Shown one piece after another: positions 16,241-25,607 of a DNA stretch of 64,000 nucleotides. The translations under genes were made by a program, and so were the position numbers. The DNA comes from Methanobrevibacter olleyae (GTDB lineage Archaea > Methanobacteriota > Methanobacteria > Methanobacteriales > Methanobacteriaceae). The notes under the pieces are model-generated. The model searched no databases. It had not been told where the DNA came from and worked only from the letters and a program-made list of their open reading frames with translations. Position 1 is the stretch's first letter; the number at the start of each line of letters is the position of its first letter. The stretch lies in the NCBI GenBank assembly GCA_015063035.1, contig SUTG01000003.1:1-64000 (forward strand), written 5' to 3'.

Positions 16241-17266
16241 ATGATGAAGGAATCCAGCTTTTACACTAAACTATACGAAGATGAATCATCAGATGAAAAA
16301 CCAGTCCAATGCAAGCTTTGCGGAAGGTTTTGTAAGATATCCAATGAAGGTTTGGGATTCTGCAACACTCAAAAGAACATTGAAGGAAAACTGTATTCCT
16401 TAAATTATCATAGGATTGCTTCATGCCACACTGACCCTATTGAAAAGAAGCCATTGTATCACTTTTTGCCTGGTTCATCAACATACTCAATAGGTGGTTT
16501 TGGGTGTAATTTCTCATGTTTGAACTGTCAGAACTATATGCTATCCATGAATTCTTATGACGAATTCAACTCAACTAAAATACTGCCAGAAACCATCGTT
16601 AAAAATGCCATTAATGACAATTGCCTATCGATTTCTTGGACCTATAATGAACCTACGCTGTACTTTGACTTCGCTCGTGAAACCTCTTTGATTTCACATA
16701 AGGAAAATCTTAAAAACTCATATGTTTCAAATGGCTATATGAGTGAGGAATCATTAGAGGAAACACTAAAATTTATCGACGCTTTTAATATTGACTTGAA
16801 GTTCTTTGATGACAAGCTATATAGGGAAATATGTGGAGGCAAATTGGACATTGTTCTTGACAATCTAAAGGCCATTCATCAAAGCAAGTCACATTTGGAA
16901 ATCACCACCCTACTGATCAATGACTTGAATACAGAGGAGGACCATATAAGGTCAATCTGCAATTTCCTACTGGATGAATTGGGGCAAGACGTTCCCATTC
17001 ACTTTTCAAGATTCTTCCCAATGCATAAGATGAATGACAAGAGCCCTACAAAAATAGATTATCTCTTAAGAGCTAAGGAAATAGCTCTTGACATGGGAAT
17101 CGAATACGTTTACTTGGGAAACATGCCTGCTGACAACAATAGCTATTGCCCTAATTGCGGCGAGCTTCTCATAGCAAGGGAAGGGTACTGCAATAGCGAT
17201 AAAAATAGAATAGAAAATGGCCATTGTGCCAATTGCGGCCATAAGTTGAATTTTGTTTTGAAATGA
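16241..17266 (+). CDS. amrS: AmmeMemoRadiSam system radical SAM enzyme AmrS
   Basis: Radical SAM protein of 341 residues from the AmmeMemoRadiSam system, a conserved but biochemically unsettled set (AMMECR1, Memo-like, AmrS). An N-terminal cysteine block (CKLCGRFC, then GLGFC) precedes the 4Fe-4S motif FGCNFSCLNCQNYMLS at about residues 86-101. The segment SWTYNEPTLYFDF is the family signature. The C terminus has its own zinc ribbon (CPNCGELL and CANCGHKL), an addition common in methanogens. The partner AMMECR1 and Memo genes are not in this window. A short repeat of its last codons lies at about 17300-17314. Confidence 0.9.
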   Translation: MMKESSFYTKLYEDESSDEKPVQCKLCGRFCKISNEGLGFCNTQKNIEGKLYSLNYHRIASCHTDPIEKKPLYHFLPGSSTYSIGGFGCNFSCLNCQNYMLSMNSYDEFNSTKILPETIVKNAINDNCLSISWTYNEPTLYFDFARETSLISHKENLKNSYVSNGYMSEESLEETLKFIDAFNIDLKFFDDKLYREICGGKLDIVLDNLKAIHQSKSHLEITTLLINDLNTEEDHIRSICNFLLDELGQDVPIHFSRFFPMHKMNDKSPTKIDYLLRAKEIALDMGIEYVYLGNMPADNNSYCPNCGELLIAREGYCNSDKNRIENGHCANCGHKLNFVLK

Positions 17267-17391
17267 TCATTTTTTAGAAATGAGTTTTTTTATTTTTTCT
17301 CTTGAAATGATCATTAAAAAGAAAAAGAATGTTTTTTTTTTTTATTTTTTGTAGTATCCATTAATCGTTATACTACCTTTTTGAAGCTTTA

Positions 17392-18597
17392 TCAGTTGCC
17401 TTTAATCAATTCAACTACTTTTCTTGAAGCGGTTCCATCATCGAACTGATTGTATTTCTCATTGAATTTTCTGTACTTTTCGCCGAATTCATCATTGTAG
17501 CTATTGACATCAAAATTCTTCAGTAGCTCAATCAATTCCTGATTTGTCTCAACCTTAGGTCCTGGCGCTTCCTCAAAAATGTCAAAATAGAAGGACCTTA
17601 CGTTTTTTGTGTAATCCTCAATGTCATAAGTGAAATAGATCATAGGCCTTTTCAATATGGCATAGTCGAACATGACAGAGGAATAGTCTGTTATCATGAT
17701 GTCTGAAATGAGGTAAAGTTCCTGAATGTCCCATTCCTCATCGCATTCTATAATGAAGTCATCATATTTGCTCCAGTCAATGCTTTTGTCCTTTACCAAA
17801 TAGTGGAACTTGACAATCAAGGTAAAGTCATCCTTGAAGTTGTCATGCAATGCATCAAAATCCATAGCGCTTGCAAACTTGTATTCTCCTGCCTTTGTGT
17901 ACTGGTTGTCTCTCCAGGTTGGGGCATAGAGAATCACTTTCCTGTCTTTTGGAATATTGAATTTCTCCTTAATTTCCGCAATGTCTGATTCATTGTTCTT
18001 TTCAAACAACACGTCATTTCTAGGATATCCTATTTCAAGCATTTCCCCCTTGAAGTCAAATGCTTTCCTGAATATTTCTGATGAGTATTCATTTTGTGAC
18101 AAGAGGTATTGCCACTCTCTTGTATTCCTTTTGAAGTCTTCACGATACCTTTCAAGGTCAGTGTTGCCGCTCATGTCCAAGACATCCATATCCAATCCCA
18201 GTTTTTTGAATGGGGTTCCATGCCATGTCTGGATGTATCGTGTATTCCTGTTTTTTCTTAGATAATACAAATGCCTTGAGTCAAGGACCCAGACACCGCT
18301 TCTTAAAGTATAGAACAAGTGTTTGAAAAAGGACCTTTTCACCTTTATAGCTTTTCCAGGAATTTCAGTGTCAGTATTTGTAAGGGACCATACGCATTTG
18401 TACTCCTCATCAAGGCCTTGGTTAAGCATCTCTTCATAGATGTATCTTGGGCTTCCTGCATAATTGCGGCCACTGCTTGATTCAAATAGGATGACCTTGT
18501 CATTTGAAGGGATAATGTATGATTCCAATATGTAAATAGCTCTTACAGAGTATTTGGCCATATCCTTTATGATTTTCTTAAAGTTCACCATCATCAT
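17392..18597 (-). CDS. CDP-glycerol glycerophosphotransferase family protein (TagB/TagF-like)
   Basis: A 401-residue member of the CDP-glycerol glycerophosphotransferase family, which transfers glycerol phosphate from CDP-glycerol to build teichoic-acid-type polymers. Signature segments: TRYIQTWHGTPFKKLG (about 117-132), IGYPRND, VILYAPTWRDNQ, and the nucleotide-binding ITDYSSVMFDYAILKRPMI-type block (key residues D-Y-S-S-x-x-x-D-Y). The length is that of a TagB-like single catalytic unit without the N-terminal half of long TagF. It lies 28 bp after the LicC-like gene on the same strand. Whether it primes or polymerises cannot be told. Confidence 0.9.
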   Translation of the reverse strand: MMMVNFKKIIKDMAKYSVRAIYILESYIIPSNDKVILFESSSGRNYAGSPRYIYEEMLNQGLDEEYKCVWSLTNTDTEIPGKAIKVKRSFFKHLFYTLRSGVWVLDSRHLYYLRKNRNTRYIQTWHGTPFKKLGLDMDVLDMSGNTDLERYREDFKRNTREWQYLLSQNEYSSEIFRKAFDFKGEMLEIGYPRNDVLFEKNNESDIAEIKEKFNIPKDRKVILYAPTWRDNQYTKAGEYKFASAMDFDALHDNFKDDFTLIVKFHYLVKDKSIDWSKYDDFIIECDEEWDIQELYLISDIMITDYSSVMFDYAILKRPMIYFTYDIEDYTKNVRSFYFDIFEEAPGPKVETNQELIELLKNFDVNSYNDEFGEKYRKFNEKYNQFDDGTASRKVVELIKGN

Positions 18598-18625
18598 TAC
18601 CTTCCATCATCATATTGCTATGAAA

Positions 18626-19393
18626 TTATCCTTCCAGTTCCTTTACAAGTCTTTGGGCATTTTCCCAATCCTTATGGTCATCGATTTCTGTCCATTTGAG
18701 GCCGTTTGTCAAAACGAAATCTATTGTTTTGATCTCACTTAAGTCCTTGTATGCATAATCATAATAATTTTGAGGGTCTTCCTGAATCAGTCTTTCGAGA
18801 ATCCTATTGAATTCAGCAACATCATCCCTTTTCACTTTAGACACTCCTATGAATTCTCCAGTGGATGATGGAATGTCCAAGCCTTTTCCAATTGAATTGA
18901 TCTTGCCGTTAGCTATTGTCTTGTCTTCATTGAATGACTCATCATCAATTATAAGCTTGAATGATTCTTCATCAAGTTCCTTGAAGTTATCTATTATCAT
19001 TCCTGTATTGTTTGAATCGGCTATTCTGGAAATTATTTCAGGGTCAACAACATTGTCTCCATTGATTAAGACAAAGTCATCCAGATCGTTTTCCTCAATG
19101 AAGCTGCTTGCAATGAATGTTGATACGGAAGTGTTGGTGATATCGTATTTTTCGTTTGCAATGGATCTTATTTCTACGTCATGCTTTTCAGCTATTTGCG
19201 GACATAAGTCAATCACTTTTTCCTTATTGTAGCCCACTACAACTATGAATTTGCTTATACCAGCATCGATGCAGTTTTTAATCATTCTTTCAAGCAAAGT
19301 CATTTCATTTATTTTCAATAATGTTTTTGGAATATCTTTAGTAAGGGGCATCAATCTTGTACCCATTCCAGCTGATAATATCACACCAATCAT
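18626..19393 (-). CDS. LicC/phosphocholine-cytidylyltransferase-like nucleotidyltransferase
   Basis: A 255-residue nucleotidyltransferase. It opens with VILSAGMGTRLMPLT (substrate and CTP loop), then KTLLKINEMTLLERMI, VVGYNKEKV and VLINGDNVVDP, which holds the metal-binding Asp. This is the LicC-type CTP:phosphocholine cytidylyltransferase pattern; AEP cytidylyltransferase (PntC) has the same fold. The start is set at the ATG at 19393, preceded by GTGAT; a longer frame from 19483 adds a lysine-rich, non-homologous stretch. Next to glycerophosphotransferase, LicD and aminotransferase genes it likely activates an amine-bearing headgroup. Exact substrate is not determinable here. Confidence 0.82.
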   Translation of the reverse strand: MIGVILSAGMGTRLMPLTKDIPKTLLKINEMTLLERMIKNCIDAGISKFIVVVGYNKEKVIDLCPQIAEKHDVEIRSIANEKYDITNTSVSTFIASSFIEENDLDDFVLINGDNVVDPEIISRIADSNNTGMIIDNFKELDEESFKLIIDDESFNEDKTIANGKINSIGKGLDIPSSTGEFIGVSKVKRDDVAEFNRILERLIQEDPQNYYDYAYKDLSEIKTIDFVLTNGLKWTEIDDHKDWENAQRLVKELEG

Positions 19394-19508
19394 TTTATCA
19401 CATCTATCGATTATTTTTTTAAATATTTTTTTAATTCTTGATATAATTATATTTATATATTTAATTAACTTAAATATTATCAATTATGTGATACTTGTGA
19501 GGGATTAA

Positions 19509-20294
19509 ATGATTTTTCAATGTAAGGATGAGGATATTAAAAAAGTTTTAGATTATATTGGTGAAGATTATGGAAAATGTTTATATATTTTCATTGATTT
19601 AAAAAAATTTGGGCTTGATGATGAAAATTTTAATGTTTGGATTCAATACAATGAAAACGATATTTGCGCCATAATCAGTGAATACTTTGGTGGGGTTCAA
19701 ATATATAGCAAAGAGCAGGATTTGCTTCTAGAAGAAATAGCTGATTTTATTAAAGAAAAAGATACACATGTTCTTTTTGCCATTAAACCTATCATTGATA
19801 AACTTAAACCATTTTTACCCGATTATCAACAGGAAACAGGTACAGTTGGAGAATTGTTAGAATTAAAATATCCTCCAAACCCTAAAGCATATTCAGCACC
19901 AATCGAAGAGCTTCCTGAAATTGTTAAAATAGTTGCAGAAGATGAAGGCATTGGAAAACCTTATGGCTATGATTCGTTATATGAACAGTATATTCAAAGA
20001 AAAAAAGAAAACTTTGGGCGTAATTTTGTATTGAGGGATGATAACAATGAGATTATTTGTCATGCAGGAACCTATGCCGAACTTCCGGAATTGGCAGTTA
20101 TTGGTGGTGTAATCACATCTGTTCCTTATAGGGGAAAGGGCTTTTCAAAAGAAACCTTATCTTCTCTTTGCAAAGAGCTGAAAGATGAAAATAAAAGAAT
20201 CTTTTCATTCTTCTATATTCCATCTGCAGAGCATATGCATTATGGTGTAGGATTTGAAAAAATAGAGGATTGGTCTAAATTATTTAAAGACTAA
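19509..20294 (+). CDS. GNAT family N-acetyltransferase
   Basis: A 261-residue protein. The N-terminal half is a non-catalytic domain, and the C-terminal half is a GNAT domain. Motif A is GVITSVPYRGKGFSKETLSSL (key residues V-P-x-x-R-G-K-G-x-S) at about 198-218. RNFVLRDDNNEIICHAGTYAE precedes it as the strand pair facing the substrate. It is the only plus-strand gene inside the surface-polymer island and is divergent from the LicC-like gene, with the 115-bp gap holding both promoters. It could acetylate an amino sugar or amine of the surface polymer, but that is inference from location. Confidence 0.78.
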   Translation: MIFQCKDEDIKKVLDYIGEDYGKCLYIFIDLKKFGLDDENFNVWIQYNENDICAIISEYFGGVQIYSKEQDLLLEEIADFIKEKDTHVLFAIKPIIDKLKPFLPDYQQETGTVGELLELKYPPNPKAYSAPIEELPEIVKIVAEDEGIGKPYGYDSLYEQYIQRKKENFGRNFVLRDDNNEIICHAGTYAELPELAVIGGVITSVPYRGKGFSKETLSSLCKELKDENKRIFSFFYIPSAEHMHYGVGFEKIEDWSKLFKD

Positions 20295-20315
20295 TCCGTT
20301 TTAAAAATTTTTTAC

Positions 20316-20426
20316 TTTTTTATTCAATAAAATATTCTTTTTTCATTCTTTTAATTTATCATCTAACTTATTTTTTATTCAACAAAATATTCTTTTTTCC
20401 CTATTCTTTTTATCTCATCAACTAGT
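20316..20426. repeat. Tandem duplication of degenerate-LicD 3' end
   Basis: The block 20371-20426 includes the stop codon and last codons (EYFVE) of the 400-residue gene on the minus strand. A copy lies at 20316-20370 (period 55) in non-coding sequence between the two convergent genes. Confidence 0.8.
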
Positions 20427-21577
20427 TTCTTATCCCCTCTTTTCATCAAGACCCTTTCAATCAAATCGTCTGTTTTAGGGTCTATTGAAAATGTCATTCC
20501 TACTTTGGAATATGTCCTGAGAGAAGAAATGGCTGGGCTTAACTCTTCATAAAGTTCTTCAAGTTCTAGTTCATTGTTCAAATCATATTTCAGCAATTCA
20601 TCAGTTTTTTCCTTAAACATATCCTCTAAAAATATTTGTCTATCGGTCATTTGAACCAATTTCCAAACATTGTCAATAGCTATTTTTTCGTTGTATGCTT
20701 TCAATCTTCCCCACATGACTTCTTCACGGGTGGCTTTAGCCTCTTTAATGAGATCTCCCACTTCTCCCATTATTTCCTTATAACTCACTTCAGTATCTAG
20801 AATCACACGCATGTTCTGCCCTTTAGGTATGATTTTCCTTTCCTTGAAATCTTCACCGTAAATTTCAATGAAGTATGCATCTATATCCTTTGGAACGCAT
20901 AGGCTTATTCCATCAAATTCAAGTCTTCCAATTTCCTTTAGGATATGGGTTTCAATTCCCTTATTGATGAAAGCGACTCTTGAATAATTTTGGATATCTT
21001 CCCATTTATCAATGAATGTGTTGCTTTTTAACTTGTTATAGTAACGTTTTGATCCGCCGGTGAGTTCATAAGCTCCATTAATGGCCTTAAGGCCTCCTTT
21101 TACAAACCAGAATTTCTTGTTTTCAATGGTCTTGTTCATGAATTCACGAGCTTTTTTCTCCTTTGACAATCTTGGAGTGTATCCTATAATTCTTTTTCCG
21201 TCGAGAGCTACGGTTTTACGAATAGGATAGATACGAATATTGATTCCATGGTGCTTGTTTTTATTTCTGGCAATCATATGGAATTCTGCTGTATTCTCGT
21301 TTCCATATGTTACATATAATGGGAGATAATTTGGATTGTTGAATATCCCTTCAATATAACGGTCTTTTCTGTTTTCCTTTTCCACAATCTCACAAAAGCG
21401 ATCAATATCCCCTTGTGTCATGGCTAAGCTGACAATCCTATTGTCTTTTTTGATTGTATGATTAAGGTAAGCGTTTAAGGCACTGATTCCAACAAATATG
21501 TAGTTTAAATTGTTCTGTGAGCAAATTTCATCGACTTCTTGAAGCAATTCTAATTGAATTTCTTGTTTTGTTTTCAT
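20375..21577 (-). CDS. LicD-related protein lacking the catalytic DDxD motif (copy 1)
   Basis: A 400-residue protein whose N terminus follows LicD (IQLELLQEVDEICSQNNLNY, then a Gly-Ile-Ser-Ala-Leu segment). The aspartate-rich WDDDID motif of active LicD is replaced by MTQGDIDRF. It is 31% or more similar by eye to the 24435-25607 protein along its length: RINI-IYPIRK, NAYELTGG/ERANRIRY region, YSRVAFI/YPFVRVS and the Ser-Leu-Glu-rich C terminus align. It lies 16 bp after an intact LicD. Likely a nucleotidyltransferase-fold partner or a substrate-recognition subunit. The family has no established function that I can name. (The similarity is judged by eye, not computed.). Confidence 0.65.
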   Translation of the reverse strand: MKTKQEIQLELLQEVDEICSQNNLNYIFVGISALNAYLNHTIKKDNRIVSLAMTQGDIDRFCEIVEKENRKDRYIEGIFNNPNYLPLYVTYGNENTAEFHMIARNKNKHHGINIRIYPIRKTVALDGKRIIGYTPRLSKEKKAREFMNKTIENKKFWFVKGGLKAINGAYELTGGSKRYYNKLKSNTFIDKWEDIQNYSRVAFINKGIETHILKEIGRLEFDGISLCVPKDIDAYFIEIYGEDFKERKIIPKGQNMRVILDTEVSYKEIMGEVGDLIKEAKATREEVMWGRLKAYNEKIAIDNVWKLVQMTDRQIFLEDMFKEKTDELLKYDLNNELELEELYEELSPAISSLRTYSKVGMTFSIDPKTDDLIERVLMKRGDKKLVDEIKRIGKKEYFVE

Positions 21578-21593
21578 TATTTAACCCCTTTAA

Positions 21594-23258
21594 TCAGTCT
21601 TCTCCACTTAATTCCTTAATCAACTCACGTTCAATGTCCATACGGCTATATCCGCATTCATCTTCTACCTTTTGCCAAATCAAACCGTTTCTGGTATTGT
21701 CAACGGATTTCTTGTATAATTCCATGGCCTTATCATTTTCACCAAGCTCTGATTTTGCCCTAGCTTGACTAGCCATTATCTCTCCATCAAATGGATATAA
21801 GTTTAATGCCTCATCACATAGATTGTCAATTGATTTGTAATCTTCAGCAGTTTCTGCATTGCTTTCCATAAGCCAGATCTTAGCCCTATAGATGTCTATC
21901 AAATCAGGATATTCCTCATCATATTTCCCAATCAGTGATTGAACCAATTCCTTATCCTTCTTGTCATATCTAGCTATTGAGAGTTCCCTTGCAATATCGC
22001 AGATTTCTTCAATCTTAGTGAATTCCTCTCCAAGAGGCTCCTCTTCTGCTTTTCTAACGCTTAGGAACTTGTTGACATTATAGTATTGGCCCTGTTCAAT
22101 CAAGCTGAACAATGCTGTTGCAAGATTCTTGTCTGAAATAGGGACCTTGATGTTGTATCTTCTGACATCTGCAATGGATTGCAGTTTAGTGTATTCCTTG
22201 AATTCATCATTCAAAGCTTTATAATCTTTATTTTCTAATAATTCACGTAGATAATCCTCTTTTCCTTCCAATTTATTGATGATGTGTCTGGATTCGACCT
22301 TAACTTTTGCCTTTGCAACCAGCATATCGACTTTTCTACGGTTATAGTAGACTTCAGCGTTGTTCCTTTTATTTTTCTTGTATTTTCTAAATACTTTCTC
22401 ACGGTTGATCTTGCCGACATAACGTTTTGTATACTCTTCAAATGGAATTTCATTTTTAAGGCCGTTATGTGATACCTGTTCTTCATAAACTGGAATGTAC
22501 ATCCAGCTGTCACCGTATGCAGTTCTAAGGATGCCTTCTGTATTGTATCCTATAGGGAACTCGCCGTCTTCAAATTTTCCAAGCTCAATGTTTTTGAAGT
22601 GCTTCTTGTTGTAGATATAGTTCTTGATTCCCCAGTGCATGCAGTATTCATCGCATTCCTCATCTGTATAAGACTTCAATTTATCTTCAAGTTCATTCAG
22701 GACTTTCTCTTCTCCTTCCTTGTCAACCCTTTTGCAGTATTTCTTATACAGTTCATAGTGCTTTTGCCAATCCTCAAGAGAGGTGTTTTTATTCACTATA
22801 AAGTAAGGGGATAGCAATTCAGTGTAGATTTCAAGGGTTTCGAGATATTTTTCCCTTTCGGCCTCATCTCTTGGTATCAGGTCAAATATGAATAGTTCAA
22901 GGTGTTGGCCACATGCCTTTGCAGTGAATGCCTGTGAAATGTAAATGTTTGTAGAGCTTGTGTCAACATATCTAGGGAGTGGATTGCAATAGTAGGGAGT
23001 GTTTTCCTTATAGACAAAAGATCTTCCTTCAGGCAAGACATTCTCTTCGGTTTCAAGAACATGTCTCAATTTGTTCCAGTTATCTCTTGTAATGTATAAG
23101 TCTATATCATCATCCCAAGGCATGAAGCTGCGGTTTCTGACTGCGCCTAATGATGCACCTGCAGCAAGGAGATATTCCACATCATATTTCCTGCAGAGTT
23201 CATCAAATTCAACCAATAGCTGATATAGATTGCTCTGCAAAGTGTTCATTTTACTCAA
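21594..23258 (-). CDS. LicD family phosphotransferase with C-terminal helical repeats (copy 1)
   Basis: LicD proteins move phosphocholine or a similar phospho-amine from a CDP carrier to surface glycans. The catalytic segment is at residues 34-53: GASLGAVRNRSFMPWDDDID, with the metal-binding Asp cluster intact. The LicD domain spans about 1-260. The rest (about 330-554) is helical, with tetratricopeptide-like spacing (EALNLYPFDGEIMASQARAK). Length 554 is double that of a minimal LicD. It is followed by its degenerate partner after 16 bp. A close paralogue lies at 25597-27234 with the same architecture. Confidence 0.85.
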   Translation of the reverse strand: MSKMNTLQSNLYQLLVEFDELCRKYDVEYLLAAGASLGAVRNRSFMPWDDDIDLYITRDNWNKLRHVLETEENVLPEGRSFVYKENTPYYCNPLPRYVDTSSTNIYISQAFTAKACGQHLELFIFDLIPRDEAEREKYLETLEIYTELLSPYFIVNKNTSLEDWQKHYELYKKYCKRVDKEGEEKVLNELEDKLKSYTDEECDEYCMHWGIKNYIYNKKHFKNIELGKFEDGEFPIGYNTEGILRTAYGDSWMYIPVYEEQVSHNGLKNEIPFEEYTKRYVGKINREKVFRKYKKNKRNNAEVYYNRRKVDMLVAKAKVKVESRHIINKLEGKEDYLRELLENKDYKALNDEFKEYTKLQSIADVRRYNIKVPISDKNLATALFSLIEQGQYYNVNKFLSVRKAEEEPLGEEFTKIEEICDIARELSIARYDKKDKELVQSLIGKYDEEYPDLIDIYRAKIWLMESNAETAEDYKSIDNLCDEALNLYPFDGEIMASQARAKSELGENDKAMELYKKSVDNTRNGLIWQKVEDECGYSRMDIERELIKELSGED

Positions 23259-23343
23259 TTGAATTCGCTCCCAATTTTATTTTTCTCTCTAATTTCAAAC
23301 ATCTACAATTAGCATAAATCTTATCTTATTTTAAGATTTTATT

Positions 23344-24408
23344 CTAAGCATTGATAATCTCTTCAATAGCTGATACAAGTTCTTCTGTATCTTCAATGGA
23401 ATGGTTACCTACATGAGCAACCCTAAACATCTTTTTGGCATTGTCTCCACCACTTGGATTGACTGTGAATCCATACTTGTCAATGAGTTCCCTATAAACC
23501 ACATCAGCGTTTTCATCAGGGAATATCACTGGAGTCACTGCATTGGACAATGGATAGCTTGGGTAATCCAAACCGATTTCCTTGATTCTTTTTCTAAAGT
23601 AAACAGCTATTTCATGGGTGTCATTGATGATGTTTTCAATTCCTCTTTCCTCAAAGCGTTTAACTATATCTTCCAGCTCAATGATAACCCTTACAGCTGG
23701 AGTGAATGGGGTTTGGCCTCTTTCACCATTCTTCAAGTAATCCTTGAAATCAAAATAGATGGATTTGGAATCTATGGTTTCAACCCTTTTCAAGGCCTTT
23801 TCGCTTAATGCAACAACAGATAATCCTGGAGCAAGTGACAATGCCTTCTGTGAGCTTAATATGACAGCATCGATTCCATACTTGTCCATATTTACTTCAT
23901 CTGCCAAGAATGCGCTGATTGCATCTACAACAAAGACCAAATCCTTTTCCTTACAGAGTTCAGAGAGCATTTCAATGTCATACAATTGGCCTATTGAAGT
24001 TTCATCCAAGTTCACGAGCAAACCTGTAAATTCATCTTCTCCCATAACTTCATCAATCATTTCCCTTGTAAGGGTTTCGCCTTGCTCAACCTCTACAACC
24101 TTATGAGGGATTTCATGAACTTCACAAATTTGGACAAAACGGTTTCCAAAGGAACCTCCGTTTATGACTATTAGATTGTCTTCCTTTGTAAAGCAGTTCA
24201 TTATGGTAGCTTCCATAGCACCTGTTCCAGAACAGGTCAATAATATTATTTCTCCCTTTTCATTGAACAATAATCTTTTCAATCCTGCGTTAGCGGAAAA
24301 TACCACTTGCGAAAACTCATCATTTCTGAAGTAAGGGACTTGCTTTCCACCGATTTCCAATGTTTCCTCAAACATTTCTACAGGTCCGATTGCAAACAAT
24401 TTACTCAT
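23344..24408 (-). CDS. Class V PLP aminotransferase, 2-aminoethylphosphonate transaminase-like
   Basis: A 354-residue fold-type-I aminotransferase of the alanine-glyoxylate / AEP-pyruvate transaminase group. Schiff-base Lys188 lies in SSQKALSLAPG, the cofactor-binding Asp162 in VDAISAF, and the phosphate-binding SGTGAMEA at about 60-67. RGQTPFTPAVRVI and the C-terminal RVAHVGN are also typical. It sits between the two LicD pairs, 26 bp after copy 2's partner. Near a LicC-like cytidylyltransferase it could create or consume an amino-alkyl headgroup such as aminoethylphosphonate. No phosphoenolpyruvate mutase gene is in the window, so the substrate is open. Confidence 0.8.
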   Translation of the reverse strand: MSKLFAIGPVEMFEETLEIGGKQVPYFRNDEFSQVVFSANAGLKRLLFNEKGEIILLTCSGTGAMEATIMNCFTKEDNLIVINGGSFGNRFVQICEVHEIPHKVVEVEQGETLTREMIDEVMGEDEFTGLLVNLDETSIGQLYDIEMLSELCKEKDLVFVVDAISAFLADEVNMDKYGIDAVILSSQKALSLAPGLSVVALSEKALKRVETIDSKSIYFDFKDYLKNGERGQTPFTPAVRVIIELEDIVKRFEERGIENIINDTHEIAVYFRKRIKEIGLDYPSYPLSNAVTPVIFPDENADVVYRELIDKYGFTVNPSGGDNAKKMFRVAHVGNHSIEDTEELVSAIEEIINA

Positions 24409-24434
24409 AATCTAATCTCCTATAAAAGTTTAAT

Positions 24435-25607
24435 TTAAATCTCTATTTTTAATTTTTTAATATTATTTAATAATTCTATTTCTTGATTTTTTCCTAAATA
24501 ATCATATAATATGTTGTCAATATCCTCATCAACTGAATAAGTGTAACCCAATTCCATAGATTTTTTCAATGATTTAATTAATGGATCTAATTCAATTTTT
24601 AGATTTCTTTCATCTTCGATTTTATAAAGATCAATTATCTTTTCTTTTTTATTTAACATATCTTTGCGGATTTTAACAACGTTCTCACTTTGAATAATTT
24701 GTCTTTTTAAATTAGTGCTAGTTTTTTTATATTCCTCCATTTCCATTCTTTTTATATAATTTAACTCATCACATCTTTGTATAATCTCTAAACTTTCTCT
24801 TAATTTGAAATCATTTGAAAACTCTTCCCAACTAATAATACTGCTTTTATAACCATTATTTAATTTCCACTCCTTTTCTTTCCAATTTTTTCCATAAAAA
24901 TTGAATATAAACGGTTCGAAATCTTCAAGTATAAATGTAGGCACTCCATCTAATTCTTTAGAAATAAGTTTTTCAAATATATCACTATTAAATTTTCTTC
25001 CAGAAACTCTTACAAAGGGATATTTTTTGATATTAGTCCATGTATCAATTGCGTAATTTCTTTTTTTGTTTTCGTACCTTATTCTGTTAGCACGTTCATT
25101 TCCTATAAAAAAACATATGATATTTAATATTTTTTGATGCAATTTACATTTCCAAAATTTGTTGTTAATTAGTTTCAAATATCTCAAATTCCATAATCTT
25201 TGTTGAGATTTAAGTTTTTTTCCTTGTCCTTTTGGGATTTGATGATTAATAAAATGAATATTAATTCGAATGCAATGATTATCTATATGCCTGTCGGTTT
25301 GAAAATTCATATCAATCAATTTAAAATCCAATGAATTTTTAAATCCAAACATCATCATGTTTTTATCAAATTTAGGGTTTGATCTAAAATCTTCAAAGTA
25401 ATATGCATCATCATTTAAAATATCTGCAATCTTTTCAGCATCCCCTTGGCACATTATAACATCCAACGATTCCATTTCATTGATAGACTCATTTTTATAT
25501 GCCAAAATTGCTGCTTGTTTATGTAAAGCATAACTAACGTTTGCTTCTTCAGATAGTTCATTTAATTTGCGAAGCAAATCAAGTTGTATGTCTTTTCTAG
25601 TTTGCAT
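24435..25607 (-). CDS. LicD-related protein lacking the catalytic DDxD motif (copy 2)
   Basis: A 390-residue paralogue of the protein at 20375-21577. It begins RKDIQLDLLRKLNELSEEAN, has IMCQGDAEKI where active LicD has WDDDID, and shares the C-terminal LGYTYSVDEDID-like ending with GMTFSIDPKTD of copy 1. The ATG at 25607 overlaps the upstream LicD stop by 11 bp and has GGATGTG as ribosome site, so the pair is translationally coupled. The DNA is visibly more A+T-rich than copy 1, hinting at a different history. Function unknown; obligate partnership with LicD is inferred from the repeated pairing. Confidence 0.65.
   Translation of the reverse strand: MQTRKDIQLDLLRKLNELSEEANVSYALHKQAAILAYKNESINEMESLDVIMCQGDAEKIADILNDDAYYFEDFRSNPKFDKNMMMFGFKNSLDFKLIDMNFQTDRHIDNHCIRINIHFINHQIPKGQGKKLKSQQRLWNLRYLKLINNKFWKCKLHQKILNIICFFIGNERANRIRYENKKRNYAIDTWTNIKKYPFVRVSGRKFNSDIFEKLISKELDGVPTFILEDFEPFIFNFYGKNWKEKEWKLNNGYKSSIISWEEFSNDFKLRESLEIIQRCDELNYIKRMEMEEYKKTSTNLKRQIIQSENVVKIRKDMLNKKEKIIDLYKIEDERNLKIELDPLIKSLKKSMELGYTYSVDEDIDNILYDYLGKNQEIELLNNIKKLKIEI

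Noticed and set aside
17351-17376. Inverted repeat GTAGTAT / ATACTAC as terminator of the glycerophosphotransferase gene
   Set aside because: On the minus strand it is followed by A-runs rather than T-runs, so it is not a standard terminator for that gene; on the plus strand it lies after the T-run.
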